From contig NZ_JAGYPD010000004.1 in NCBI RefSeq assembly GCF_018343515.1, positions 124,001-188,000 of the forward strand: a DNA stretch of 64,000 nt, written 5' to 3'. The translations under genes and the position numbers were made by a program. The stretch is from Bacillus sp. FJAT-50079. GTDB taxonomy: Bacteria > Bacillota > Bacilli > Bacillales > Bacillaceae_C. Shown here piece after piece: positions 1 to 8,600 of the stretch; position 1 is the stretch's first letter, and the number at the start of each line of letters is the position of its first letter. The notes under the pieces were generated by a model. That model was not told the origin of the DNA and made no database searches. It worked only from the letters and a program-made list of their open reading frames with translations.

Positions 1-1
1 T

Positions 2-1810
2 CCAAGGCTTCTAAATGATGTATTAAGAACGGATTGGGGATTTAATGGTTTAGTTATGTCAGACTGGGGCGGGTCAAAGAATGATGGCGTCGCGATGTTA
101 AAAGGCGGAAATGATTTGTCCATGCCATCACTAAATAATAGCGGTAAAAATGGCATTAAAACCGCTATTAATGATGGTTCTCTATCGATGGCTGAGCTAG
201 ATACTGCTGTTCGAAATTTTTTGGAGCTAGTAGTTAAAGCACCTACTTTTAAAGGAAAAAGTATCGTTGACAATACAAAAAATAAAGTGACTGAAGATCT
301 GTCCAAAGCGAATGCTACACTCTCCCGCAAAGCCGCACCGGAGGGGATGGTGCTTTTGAAAAATGACAGGACTGCACTTCCATTTACTGAAAATGTGAAA
401 ACGGTCGGTCTAGTTGGAAACTCCTATTCAATGCCTAGTTGTGGATTTGGTACGCCAGCCTCCGCTTGTACGACGCCAAACGCTGCAACCAAAATGTTCC
501 TTATGGGAACTGGAAGTGCCTATGTAACACCACCTTATTCGGTTCAGCTTCCAGAAGGACTGGCAAATGCGGGTTATACACCGTTCTATCAAAATGAGAA
601 TGGTGAAGAATTGATGGAAAATATGACTATTGCAGAGGCGGAGTATATGGCAGAAAACACAGATATTGGTGTTTTAGTCATTGCAAGAGGCTCTGGAGAA
701 GGTGCGGATGCAACCGAAGCATCCATTGAAACAAGTCCAAAAGAAATAGATTTGATAAAAAGGGTTGCAAAGGCATACCATGCTGAAAATAAAAAGCTAG
801 TTGTCATCTTAAATATCGGTGCGCCGATCATTACTGAAGAATGGGAAGACTATGCAGATTCTATCTTACTTGCATGGCAACCGGGAATGGAAGCCGGAAA
901 TGCAATTGCCGATGTATTATCGGGCAAGATAAATCCATCTGGAAAGCTGCCTGAAACGTTCCCAAAACGGATAAAAGATGTCCCGACATATGATAATTTC
1001 CCCCATACCGGCGACAATGGATTGCAGGTTGAATATCAAGAGGATATTTATGTCGGATACCGATACTATACAACATTTGATGTAAAACCGGCCTATGAAT
1101 TTGGATACGGTCTATCCTATACAGATTTCGATTATAGCGACATTAAAATTACGAATAATGGAAACTTTAAAAAGAACATAACGGTCTTTGCCACTGTAAC
1201 GAACGGTGGAAATGTAGCTGGAAAAGAAGTTGCGCAGTTATACGTCAGTGCGCCTGATGGAAAACTTGAAAAGCCGGAAATGGAATTAAGGGCATTCAAG
1301 AAAACAGAAAATATCGAACCGGGTAATAAAGAGAACTTGAAATTTGAGCTTGATCCGCGCGATATTGCTTCCTTCAACGAAGAGCTTTCAGCTTGGGTAG
1401 TAGAAAAAGGTACGTACGAAGTGCGAGTTGGAGCTTCTTCAGAAGATATCAAACTAAAAACTACGTTTACAGTCGACGAGGATTTAGTCGTAGAATACGT
1501 AAAAGATGGTTACCCACAAGTAGAAATTGATAAATTATATAAAATTCGGACTGTGGATGATTTAACAGGATTGGTTGAACAAATGGAAGCTAATGGAGAA
1601 TTTACAAATGGGAATGCTGCTCACTCTCTGAAGCTTCATTTAACTGCGGTCGGACTTTATGAAAAACAACAAGACATGGGAAAAGTGATTAAACATTTGG
1701 AAGGCTTAAAGGTGTTGCTTGATCAACAGAAAGCAAATGGAATAATTACTGAAAAGGGATATAACAGACTTAAAACAAGTACAGATTCATTCATGGTCAA
1801 ATTGCGTTAA
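2..1810 (+). CDS. Glycoside hydrolase family 3 enzyme (beta-glucosidase-like), 5' end missing
   Basis: The reading frame is open from base 2, so the gene starts upstream of the window. Seen: the end of the catalytic barrel with the family motif VMSDWGG, whose Asp (bases 62-64) is the expected GH3 nucleophile. A second alpha/beta domain follows, with GSGEGAD and a GKLPETFP stretch, and then a fibronectin-III-like domain. The last about 80 residues (about 505-584) form a helical module also found at the C-termini of the proteins ending at 5188 and 9818. Known: GH3 enzymes release terminal beta-linked sugars. The substrate cannot be read from this fragment. Inference: it is secreted, like its two neighbours with the same C-terminal module. 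The first 5' methionine visible (base 56) is internal, not the start. Confidence 0.9.
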   Translation, partial: PRLLNDVLRTDWGFNGLVMSDWGGSKNDGVAMLKGGNDLSMPSLNNSGKNGIKTAINDGSLSMAELDTAVRNFLELVVKAPTFKGKSIVDNTKNKVTEDLSKANATLSRKAAPEGMVLLKNDRTALPFTENVKTVGLVGNSYSMPSCGFGTPASACTTPNAATKMFLMGTGSAYVTPPYSVQLPEGLANAGYTPFYQNENGEELMENMTIAEAEYMAENTDIGVLVIARGSGEGADATEASIETSPKEIDLIKRVAKAYHAENKKLVVILNIGAPIITEEWEDYADSILLAWQPGMEAGNAIADVLSGKINPSGKLPETFPKRIKDVPTYDNFPHTGDNGLQVEYQEDIYVGYRYYTTFDVKPAYEFGYGLSYTDFDYSDIKITNNGNFKKNITVFATVTNGGNVAGKEVAQLYVSAPDGKLEKPEMELRAFKKTENIEPGNKENLKFELDPRDIASFNEELSAWVVEKGTYEVRVGASSEDIKLKTTFTVDEDLVVEYVKDGYPQVEIDKLYKIRTVDDLTGLVEQMEANGEFTNGNAAHSLKLHLTAVGLYEKQQDMGKVIKHLEGLKVLLDQQKANGIITEKGYNRLKTSTDSFMVKLR

Positions 1811-1819
1811 TATAGAAGA

Positions 1820-1856
1820 CCTCCCTATGGTAGTCAGTGATTTCCCATAGGGAGGG
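1820..1856 (+). terminator. Hairpin after the GH3 gene
   Basis: A perfect 11-bp inverted repeat (CCTCCCTATGG / CCATAGGGAGG) with a 14-base loop lies ten bases after the GH3 stop. No T-run follows, so it may be an mRNA-stabilising or partial termination hairpin rather than a full terminator. Confidence 0.5.
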
Positions 1857-1892
1857 ACTATATAAATTTGGAAAATTGAAAGGAAGAAGCAA

Positions 1893-2312
1893 ATGGAAAG
1901 AAATCGAAATATCGAAATGGAGAGGAGTGTGCATAAAAAGGGACCCAGGAAGCTTTTTCAAACGCTCCTTCTCTTGTACTTACTTATTTTTACTGTCTCA
2001 CAGTTATATTCCCCGACTGGAGCGAGTTTCAATGATGTTACAAAAATAGAAGGAACGATTTTAGTTGATGAGAATTTCCTGAATATTGGGAATGTGGATG
2101 CTGAGAATGTTCATAAGGAGGACGAGGACGAGCAAAAAGAGATGAGCATGGACAATGAGCCAACAGAAATTGTTGATGTTGAAGAAGTAGATATAGTCGA
2201 TAAGCTGATTGAAGAGCATATTACTGAAGCGGCTGAGAATCAACCCGATGCAAATCAAACGGAACGGAGTGAAAGTGGCGATGAAATTGAAGACGATGTT
2301 GAGTTGGATTAG
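1893..2312 (+). CDS. Small TapA-like exported acidic protein (hypothetical)
   Basis: 139 residues. A basic N-terminus (RSVHKKGPRK) precedes one hydrophobic segment (residues about 20-40) and a YSPTGASFND junction that resembles the TapA processing region in B. subtilis. The remaining about 85 residues are very rich in Glu and Asp with no cysteines. The ATG at 1893 has AAGGAAG seven bases upstream. The gene overlaps the start of the signal peptidase gene (2281), and a TasA-like gene follows, so order matches the tapA-sipW-tasA operon. It is about half the length of B. subtilis TapA (about 253 residues), and the folded TapA domain is not evident. Inference: a reduced accessory protein for TasA-type fibres, or only a SipW substrate. 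Sequence similarity to TapA is limited to the signal region. Confidence 0.55.
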   Translation: MERNRNIEMERSVHKKGPRKLFQTLLLLYLLIFTVSQLYSPTGASFNDVTKIEGTILVDENFLNIGNVDAENVHKEDEDEQKEMSMDNEPTEIVDVEEVDIVDKLIEEHITEAAENQPDANQTERSESGDEIEDDVELD

Positions 2313-2832
2313 CAATATTGTCACAACCGTATTAATCATCCTTCTGCTTCTGGCTGTGTTTATTGTCATATCCTCCAGAGCTGCCGGGGGAGAACCAAGC
2401 TTGTTCGGTTACCAATTTAAGACGGTTCTATCTGGTTCAATGGAGCCAGAAATGCAGACGGGTTCAGTCATTTTAATCGAACAAGCCGAAAATACGGCCG
2501 AATTTAATAAGGGCGATGTTATTACCTTCAAAACAAAAGAGAATCTTTTAATTACACATAGAATCATAGAGGTCCAAAACAAAGGCCAAAGCTATATTAC
2601 CCAAGGTGATAACAATAATGGACCAGATGTAGAGCCAGTTCTTGCTCAAAATATCGTCGGTAAATATTCTGGATTTACGATCCCTTATGCGGGTTACGCG
2701 CTTCATTATCTCAATACAGGGCAAGGAGCAGTATTATTTTTAATCATTCCTGGTTTCATATTTTTAGGATATTCAGCAATTACAATCTGGAGAGCTTTGC
2801 GACTTATTGAAGTTCCAAAGGAAGCAAATTAA
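2281..2832 (+). CDS. sipW: Signal peptidase I of the SipW (ER) type
   Basis: 183 residues from the ATG at 2281, which has GGAG about 10 bases upstream and overlaps the previous gene. The frame stays open upstream to 2209, but no ribosome site supports that start. Seen: an N-terminal membrane helix (about 10-32), the catalytic serine in SGSMEP (about residue 53), a histidine in LITHRI (about 93) in place of the usual bacterial lysine, GDNNNGPD with the expected Asp (about 110), and a C-terminal membrane helix (about 145-170). Ser/His/Asp marks the ER-like SipW class. Known: SipW cleaves TasA and TapA in biofilm-forming bacilli. Inference: it processes the flanking TapA-like and TasA-like proteins. 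Confidence 0.92.
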   Translation: MKLKTMLSWISNIVTTVLIILLLLAVFIVISSRAAGGEPSLFGYQFKTVLSGSMEPEMQTGSVILIEQAENTAEFNKGDVITFKTKENLLITHRIIEVQNKGQSYITQGDNNNGPDVEPVLAQNIVGKYSGFTIPYAGYALHYLNTGQGAVLFLIIPGFIFLGYSAITIWRALRLIEVPKEAN

Positions 2833-2873
2833 GTTCTAAATACAAATCATATAAAATTTGAGGAGGAAAAATG

Positions 2874-3455
2874 ATGACGATTAAAAAACAATTGAGCATG
2901 GGGTTAATGTCTGCGGTGCTTGGCATTAGTTTAATTGGTGGGGGAACGTACGCATATTTTAGCGATAGTGAAGTGACAAACAATACATTTGCGGCAGGTA
3001 CGTTGGATTTATCTGTGAATCCAACCCAATTAATCAATGTAAACAATATAAAGCCAGGCGATTCTTTTCTTCGTGATTTTGAACTGATAAATAACGGCAG
3101 CCTTGATATCGGAAAAGTATTGTTGGAAACGGATTATACAGCTGATGGTGTAGAAGGCTCAGATGACTTTGGCGAGCATATTCAAGTTGAATTTTTATAT
3201 AATGTCGATAATTTTGACGAGGTTATTTTTGAAACGACTCTGGCTGAATTAAAAAATATGACACCAGAAGCAGTCAATCGAAACATTTTTTATCCGGATT
3301 TCGGTGATAAAGGACTGCCTGTTGGTAAAACGCATGATCTCATCGTCAAATTTACCTTTATTGATAACGGAGAAGATCAAAATCAATTCCAAGGAGCATC
3401 TTTAAATCTTACATGGACATTTAACGCACAGCAAATGGATGGTGAGCAAAGGTAA
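2874..3455 (+). CDS. TasA/CalY (camelysin) family matrix protein
   Basis: About 193 residues. AGGAGG at 2861-2866 suits the second ATG (2874), although the ATG at 2871 is also possible. Seen: a SipW-type signal peptide with a hydrophobic stretch ending GGGTYAYFSDSE, then the FAAGTLDLSV strand typical of TasA, CalY and camelysin. The rest is beta-rich with NGSLDIGKVLL and LTWTFNAQQ. Known: these proteins form extracellular fibres or cell-surface metalloprotease-like proteins in the biofilm matrix and depend on SipW. It is shorter than B. subtilis TasA (261 residues) and close to camelysin (about 197). A truncated second copy of its 3' part lies at 5216-5450. Confidence 0.88.
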   Translation: MTIKKQLSMGLMSAVLGISLIGGGTYAYFSDSEVTNNTFAAGTLDLSVNPTQLINVNNIKPGDSFLRDFELINNGSLDIGKVLLETDYTADGVEGSDDFGEHIQVEFLYNVDNFDEVIFETTLAELKNMTPEAVNRNIFYPDFGDKGLPVGKTHDLIVKFTFIDNGEDQNQFQGASLNLTWTFNAQQMDGEQR

Positions 3456-3511
3456 TAAATATCTTACAGTTTTGAAAAAAATATAGTATCAGAGAAAGGA
3501 TGTTTACATGC

Positions 3512-3536
3512 AGCTGCAATTATTTTAATTGCAGCT
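3512..3536 (+). other. Perfect 11-bp hairpin in the leader of the esterase gene
   Basis: AGCTGCAATTA and TAATTGCAGCT flank a three-base loop. There is no T-run. It sits between the TasA-like gene and the esterase. A decayed version occupies the same place before the GH92 gene (about 5515-5538). It may be a processing or stability element carried along in the duplication. Confidence 0.5.
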
Positions 3537-3604
3537 CTATTTGTACAAGTTGATCGCATAAGAAATAGATTCAATACAAATATCAAATGAGGAGCATAAA
3601 TGTA

Positions 3605-5188
3605 ATGAAAAAATACGGAAAAAAAATTGTGTTGTTTATTTTAATAGTAGCAATGACACTTTCGTTTAGTATCATTGCGCTTGCAAAGGAAGTGGAAGGG
3701 AAAGAAACATCTTATCGAACTGTTACAGAAATACATGACTGGGGTGCAGCGATTACAAAGTTAATTGTGGATATAGGTAATCCACTAGAACCAGACTCAG
3801 TAACGAAGGATACGTTTAAAGTTCATGTATCAAGAAGTGATGACAGGTTAAAGAATCCATTGTTAGAAAAAGGTTACCGTACAGTAACAAATGTTTATGT
3901 GGCTGATAAAGATGGAAAAGCAGCTGTTGGGGGAAATTACGTTGTATTAGAAATGGAAATCGGCCCCAACTTATCTTTAGGTTCAGCATTGAACTATTAT
4001 GGTGGGGCTAATGTATGGATTGATTCCGAATACACAATTACACAAGTGCAAGATATTGATTTAAATACGGGAACAATTTCAGGTCTCGTTATTAATACGT
4101 TTGATGGGGGAACAAGGGAACTTGTGGATGATTTCTCAACTGGAAAAGCAACTTATGATGGTGTTACTCTAACCTATGCAGATTACGCACCTAAGAAAGA
4201 CAAGGGAAAAAATCCATTAATCATTTGGTTACATGGTGGTGGTGAAGGTGGTATAGACGCAACTATTCCATTATCGGCAAACAAAGCCGTTAACTTTATC
4301 ACGGATGACATACAATCTTATTTTGATGGAGCATATGTTTTAGTGCCACAGGCACCAACTAGATGGATGGATGGTTATTTGACTGGTGGAGCGGACGGAA
4401 CTTCAAAATATGAGGAAGCACTTATGGCATTAATTAAAGATTATGTAGCCACCAACCCTGATATTGATCCCAATCGGATTTATATCGGTGGGGCATCCAA
4501 CGGCGGGTATATGACAATGCTAATGGTTCGCGATTACCCGGGGTATTTTGCAGCTGCATTTCCAGTATGTGAAGGCTTAAACGATTCATTAATAACTGAA
4601 GCAGACATCCAGAACATAGGAAAAACTCCGATTTGGTTTGTAGCAGCAAAAAATGATTCAACATTACGGCCGGAAAATAATACACTTCCAACGTATGAAC
4701 GATTGATTGAAGCTGGCGCACAAGATGTTCAATTAACTCTATTTAATGATGTGCATGACACTACAGGTTTATACAAAAATGCCGATGGTACACCATATCA
4801 ATACGATGGTCATTGGTCCTGGATCTATGTTTACAACAATGAAGTTGAAGCAACGATTAATGGAAAAACAACAACAATCATGGAATGGATGGCAGCCAAA
4901 TCATTGGAAAAGGAGGATGAAGAAATTTCAAGTGTTGATATAAGGATATTAGTGGAGCGATTTGAAAAAGAGGGAGAGCTCGGAGACGATCGCTCAGCTC
5001 ACACTTTAAAACTGCACTTGACCGCACTGGAGCTTTATGAAGGGGAAAAAGCAGCTGAAAAAATAGTCAAGCACATGCAGGGCTTTAAAGTGTTAATCGA
5101 TCAGCAAAAAAATAATAAGTTGATTTCGGAGAAGGCGCATAACGAGCTTGAGGCTGCTGCAAATTCATTGATTAAGAAGTGGAAATAA
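3605..5188 (+). CDS. Secreted alpha/beta-hydrolase esterase with Ig-like N-terminus and C-terminal FIMAH-type domain
   Basis: 527 residues from the ATG at 3605 (GGAG 10 bases upstream; the in-frame ATG at 3587 lies before that site). Seen: a signal peptide (hydrophobic about 8-28, then ALAKE), an EstA-type Ig-like domain (about 35-150), and an esterase domain with WLHGGGEGG as oxyanion region. The nucleophile serine is in GGASNGGYM, a likely Asp is in AAKNDST, and the His is in DGHWSWIY. A C-terminal helical module (about 447-527) matches those of the GH3 and GH92 neighbours. Family: esterase/PHB-depolymerase-like, similar in layout to Thermotoga EstA. Inference: it removes ester groups, such as acetyl, from extracellular glycans. 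The substrate is unknown. Confidence 0.85.
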   Translation: MKKYGKKIVLFILIVAMTLSFSIIALAKEVEGKETSYRTVTEIHDWGAAITKLIVDIGNPLEPDSVTKDTFKVHVSRSDDRLKNPLLEKGYRTVTNVYVADKDGKAAVGGNYVVLEMEIGPNLSLGSALNYYGGANVWIDSEYTITQVQDIDLNTGTISGLVINTFDGGTRELVDDFSTGKATYDGVTLTYADYAPKKDKGKNPLIIWLHGGGEGGIDATIPLSANKAVNFITDDIQSYFDGAYVLVPQAPTRWMDGYLTGGADGTSKYEEALMALIKDYVATNPDIDPNRIYIGGASNGGYMTMLMVRDYPGYFAAAFPVCEGLNDSLITEADIQNIGKTPIWFVAAKNDSTLRPENNTLPTYERLIEAGAQDVQLTLFNDVHDTTGLYKNADGTPYQYDGHWSWIYVYNNEVEATINGKTTTIMEWMAAKSLEKEDEEISSVDIRILVERFEKEGELGDDRSAHTLKLHLTALELYEGEKAAEKIVKHMQGFKVLIDQQKNNKLISEKAHNELEAAANSLIKKWK

Positions 5189-5215
5189 ATGATTTTTTAT
5201 AAAAATATTTAAAAA

Positions 5216-5450
5216 ATGAATGTTGATAACTTTGATGAAGATATTTTTGAAACTACTTTATTAAAGTTAAAGAATATTGCCCTAGAGGTGGTCAACCAAA
5301 ACATCTTTTAAGCGGATTTAAGGAAGCGAGGATGGCCTGCTGGCTCCTCGCACGATCTAATTGTTAAAATCTCCTTTAATAATGGAGAAAATCAAAATCA
5401 GTTCCAAGATCTTACATGGACATTTAATGCAACAGTAAACGAATGGGAAG
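5216..5450 (+). pseudogene. Remnant of a second TasA/CalY-family gene (3' part only)
   Basis: Reading frame 5216 onward gives NVDNFDEDIFETT, VVNQNIF, then an in-frame stop (TAA 5309-5311), then HDLIVKISF, NGENQNQFQ and LTWTFNA. Each piece aligns with the C-terminal half of the TasA-like protein ending at 3455. The signal peptide and N-terminal half are absent, and there is no plausible start. The DNA similarity continues beyond the gene through the hairpin and ribosome-site region. The remnant therefore reflects a segmental duplication followed by decay. Confidence 0.8.
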
Positions 5451-5606
5451 TGCAGATAACGAGTATTTTGCTATTGTGGAAATTTTGTAGTATTCGAGGG
5501 GATGTTTACATGTAGCTCCAATGATTTCAATTGCAGCAACTATTTATACAATTGGATCTTAGAGACAGCGATTCATTATAAAAACCAAATGGAGGCACTT
5601 AAAGAA

Positions 5607-8600
5607 ATGAAAAAAAGAATTGCTATGCGAGCACTTTCAATCGGATTAAGTATTGCCTTACTGATGGGAACATTGTCCACGTCACCTAAGATGAGGGTAG
5701 CAGCAGAAGAAACAGCAAATACAGATTTCATTACTTCATTTGAAGCAAATGACCCACAGCCAACATGGGAAAATACAGTAGAAATAGATGCTTCGGGGAA
5801 AAAAATGAGTGAAGGGATCGATGGCAATACACCTTTCACCGGAATCCCTGGCAGTATTACTGACGAAGTAGTTGAAGTAAAAGCAAGGGGAGAATATACG
5901 TCTGCCGGTGAAATTGCTAGTAATTTAATAGACTCGAATGAAAATACAAAATGGCTAGATACAAGTTCGACAAGCTGGGTTCAATTTAAACTAACTGAAC
6001 CAGAAGCCGTAATAAAATACGCTCTTACATCCGCAAATGACTTTGGAGGAAGGGATCCAAAGGATTGGAATTTTGCCGGCTCAAACGATGGAGTGAATTG
6101 GGTTCAACTAGATTTAAGGGAAAATGAAAAATTTAATGAGCGTTTTCAAACGAAAGTATATGATTTTAAGAACGATACGAAGTATTTATATTACCGTTTA
6201 AATATTACGGCAAATAGTGGAGACTCATACATTCAGTTGGCCGAATTTCAATTATCAAACGGCGTTGTTCTTCCGCCTCCGCCTGCAGCTGATATGAAAT
6301 CAGCGATATCAAACGGGCCAACAGGTCTTTATAATGCGAAATCGAATGTTGGTTGGACCGGATTGAAAGCATTTACCTATTCGGGTCGACACTTAATTGA
6401 TGGAAGAGGATACTCGTATAATAAAATATTTGATGTGGACATCGAAGTAACGCCTAATACCGAATTATCTTATTTTATTGCACCAGAGTTTGCTGATAAA
6501 GCACAGATTGAATATCCAAGTACGTATGCAGCTGTTGATCTGCTATTTTCAGACGGGACATATCTTCATCAATTAGGTGCTGTTGATCAGCATGGTATAA
6601 AGGTAAACCCTCAAGATCAAGGAAATTCAAAGACATTGTACAATAACCAATGGAATTTTAAAAAATCAAATATTGGTGCGGTCGCTGCCGGAAAAACAAT
6701 TAAAAGAATCTTAATCGCATACGATAACCCAGAAGCAATAGAAGGACAAGCTTTTAAAGGAACAATTGATGATATTAAAATAGAACGGAATCCTGTCGCA
6801 AAGGAATATTCAAGGCTTTCTGATTATGTCATTACGACGAGAGGGACGTTGTCCAACGGATCTTTTTCTAGAGGAAATAATTTTCCTGCTGCTGCAGTTC
6901 CACACGGGTTTAACTTCTGGACGCCGTTAACAAATGCAGGATCCAATTGGCTTTATGAATATCACGCTAGCAATACTGACGCAAATTTACCAAGGCTTCA
7001 AGCGTTCGGATTGAGTCATGAGCCAAGTCCATGGATGGGCGAAAGACAAACGTTTCATGTAATGCCGAATGATGCAACTGGAACCCCTCCGATTAATCGA
7101 AATACCCGTGCATTAACTTTTCAGCATTCTAATGAAGTCGCACAAGCTCATTATTATGGCGTTACATTTGAAAATGGCATTCAAACAGAAATAGCGCCGA
7201 CAGATCACGCAGCCATGTTCAAATTTACTTTTACTGGTGATACATCTAATCTTATTTTTGACAATCAAAGCAATAATGGCGGAATTACTCTTCATCCCGA
7301 AAATGGAACCATATCCGGTTATTCCGATCAAAAAAGCGGCCTATCTCAAGGTGCTTCGAGAATGTTTATTTACGCGGAATTTGATAAGCCGATCATTAAG
7401 GGAGAAAGACTATCCGGAAGCGGAGGCGGGGGATCAAATGTCCAAGCATACTATAAATTTGATACCTCAAAAGACAAAGTAGTAACAATGAAAATTGCCA
7501 CATCTTTAATAAGTGTAGAACAAGCAAAGAAAAATCTTGAAATGGAAATTTCCACAAATGATACATTTGAAACGATAAAGGAAAGGGCACAAATCGCATG
7601 GGATCAGAAGCTAGGGACGATTACTGTTGAGGGAGCGACTGAAGATCAGCTAGTTACTTTATATTCTAATATGTATCGTTTATTCCTGTACCCGAATTCA
7701 GCATTTGAAAATGTCGGGACTGCTGAAAATCCAGAATATAAATATGCTACCCAATTCCCGCTAAATACATGTACTTCAGCGACTGCAACGGTCGGTTGTG
7801 CTGAAGTAAAAGATGGAAAAGTATACGTTAATAATGGCTTTTGGGATACGTATCGGACGACATGGCCGGCATATGCCCTACTTACTCCGACTATGGCTGG
7901 CGAGCTAATCGATGGATTTGTTCAACATTATCGGGACGGAGGATGGATTTCCAGATGGTCTTCCCCAGGATATGCCAATTTAATGGTGGGCACTAGCTCT
8001 GATGTTGCGTTTGCTGATGCTTATCTTAAAGGTGTTACAAATTTCGATATTCGAGGTGCATATCAAGCAGCATTAAAAAATGCGGCGGTCAATCCGCCTA
8101 ATGCAAATGTTGGAAGAAAAGGAATGGCTACTTCCATCTTTGATGGATATACGAATACAAGTACTGGCGAAGGCCTATCTTGGGCATTGGATGGTTATAT
8201 AAACGATTACGGTATAGCGAATATGGCGAAGGCACTTGCTGAATTAAACGATTCGTCAGACCCATACAATGATTATTACGAACAAGATTACCAATACTTT
8301 ATGAATCGAGCACAAAACTATATTCATATGTTTAATCCGAATGTAGAATTTTTCAATGGGAGAACTTCAGCTGGAGCTTGGCGTTCAACACCGGAAAACT
8401 TTAATCCAGAGGAATGGGGCAGAGATTATACAGAAACAAATGCTTGGAATATGGCATTCCATGCACCGCAAGATGGGCAGGGCCTAGCTAATCTTTATGG
8501 TGGGAGGGAAGGCTTATCGGCAAAACTGGATCAATTTTTCAGTACACAGGAAACAGCTAAATACGTCGGCGGATACGGCGGGATCATTCATGAAATGAGA

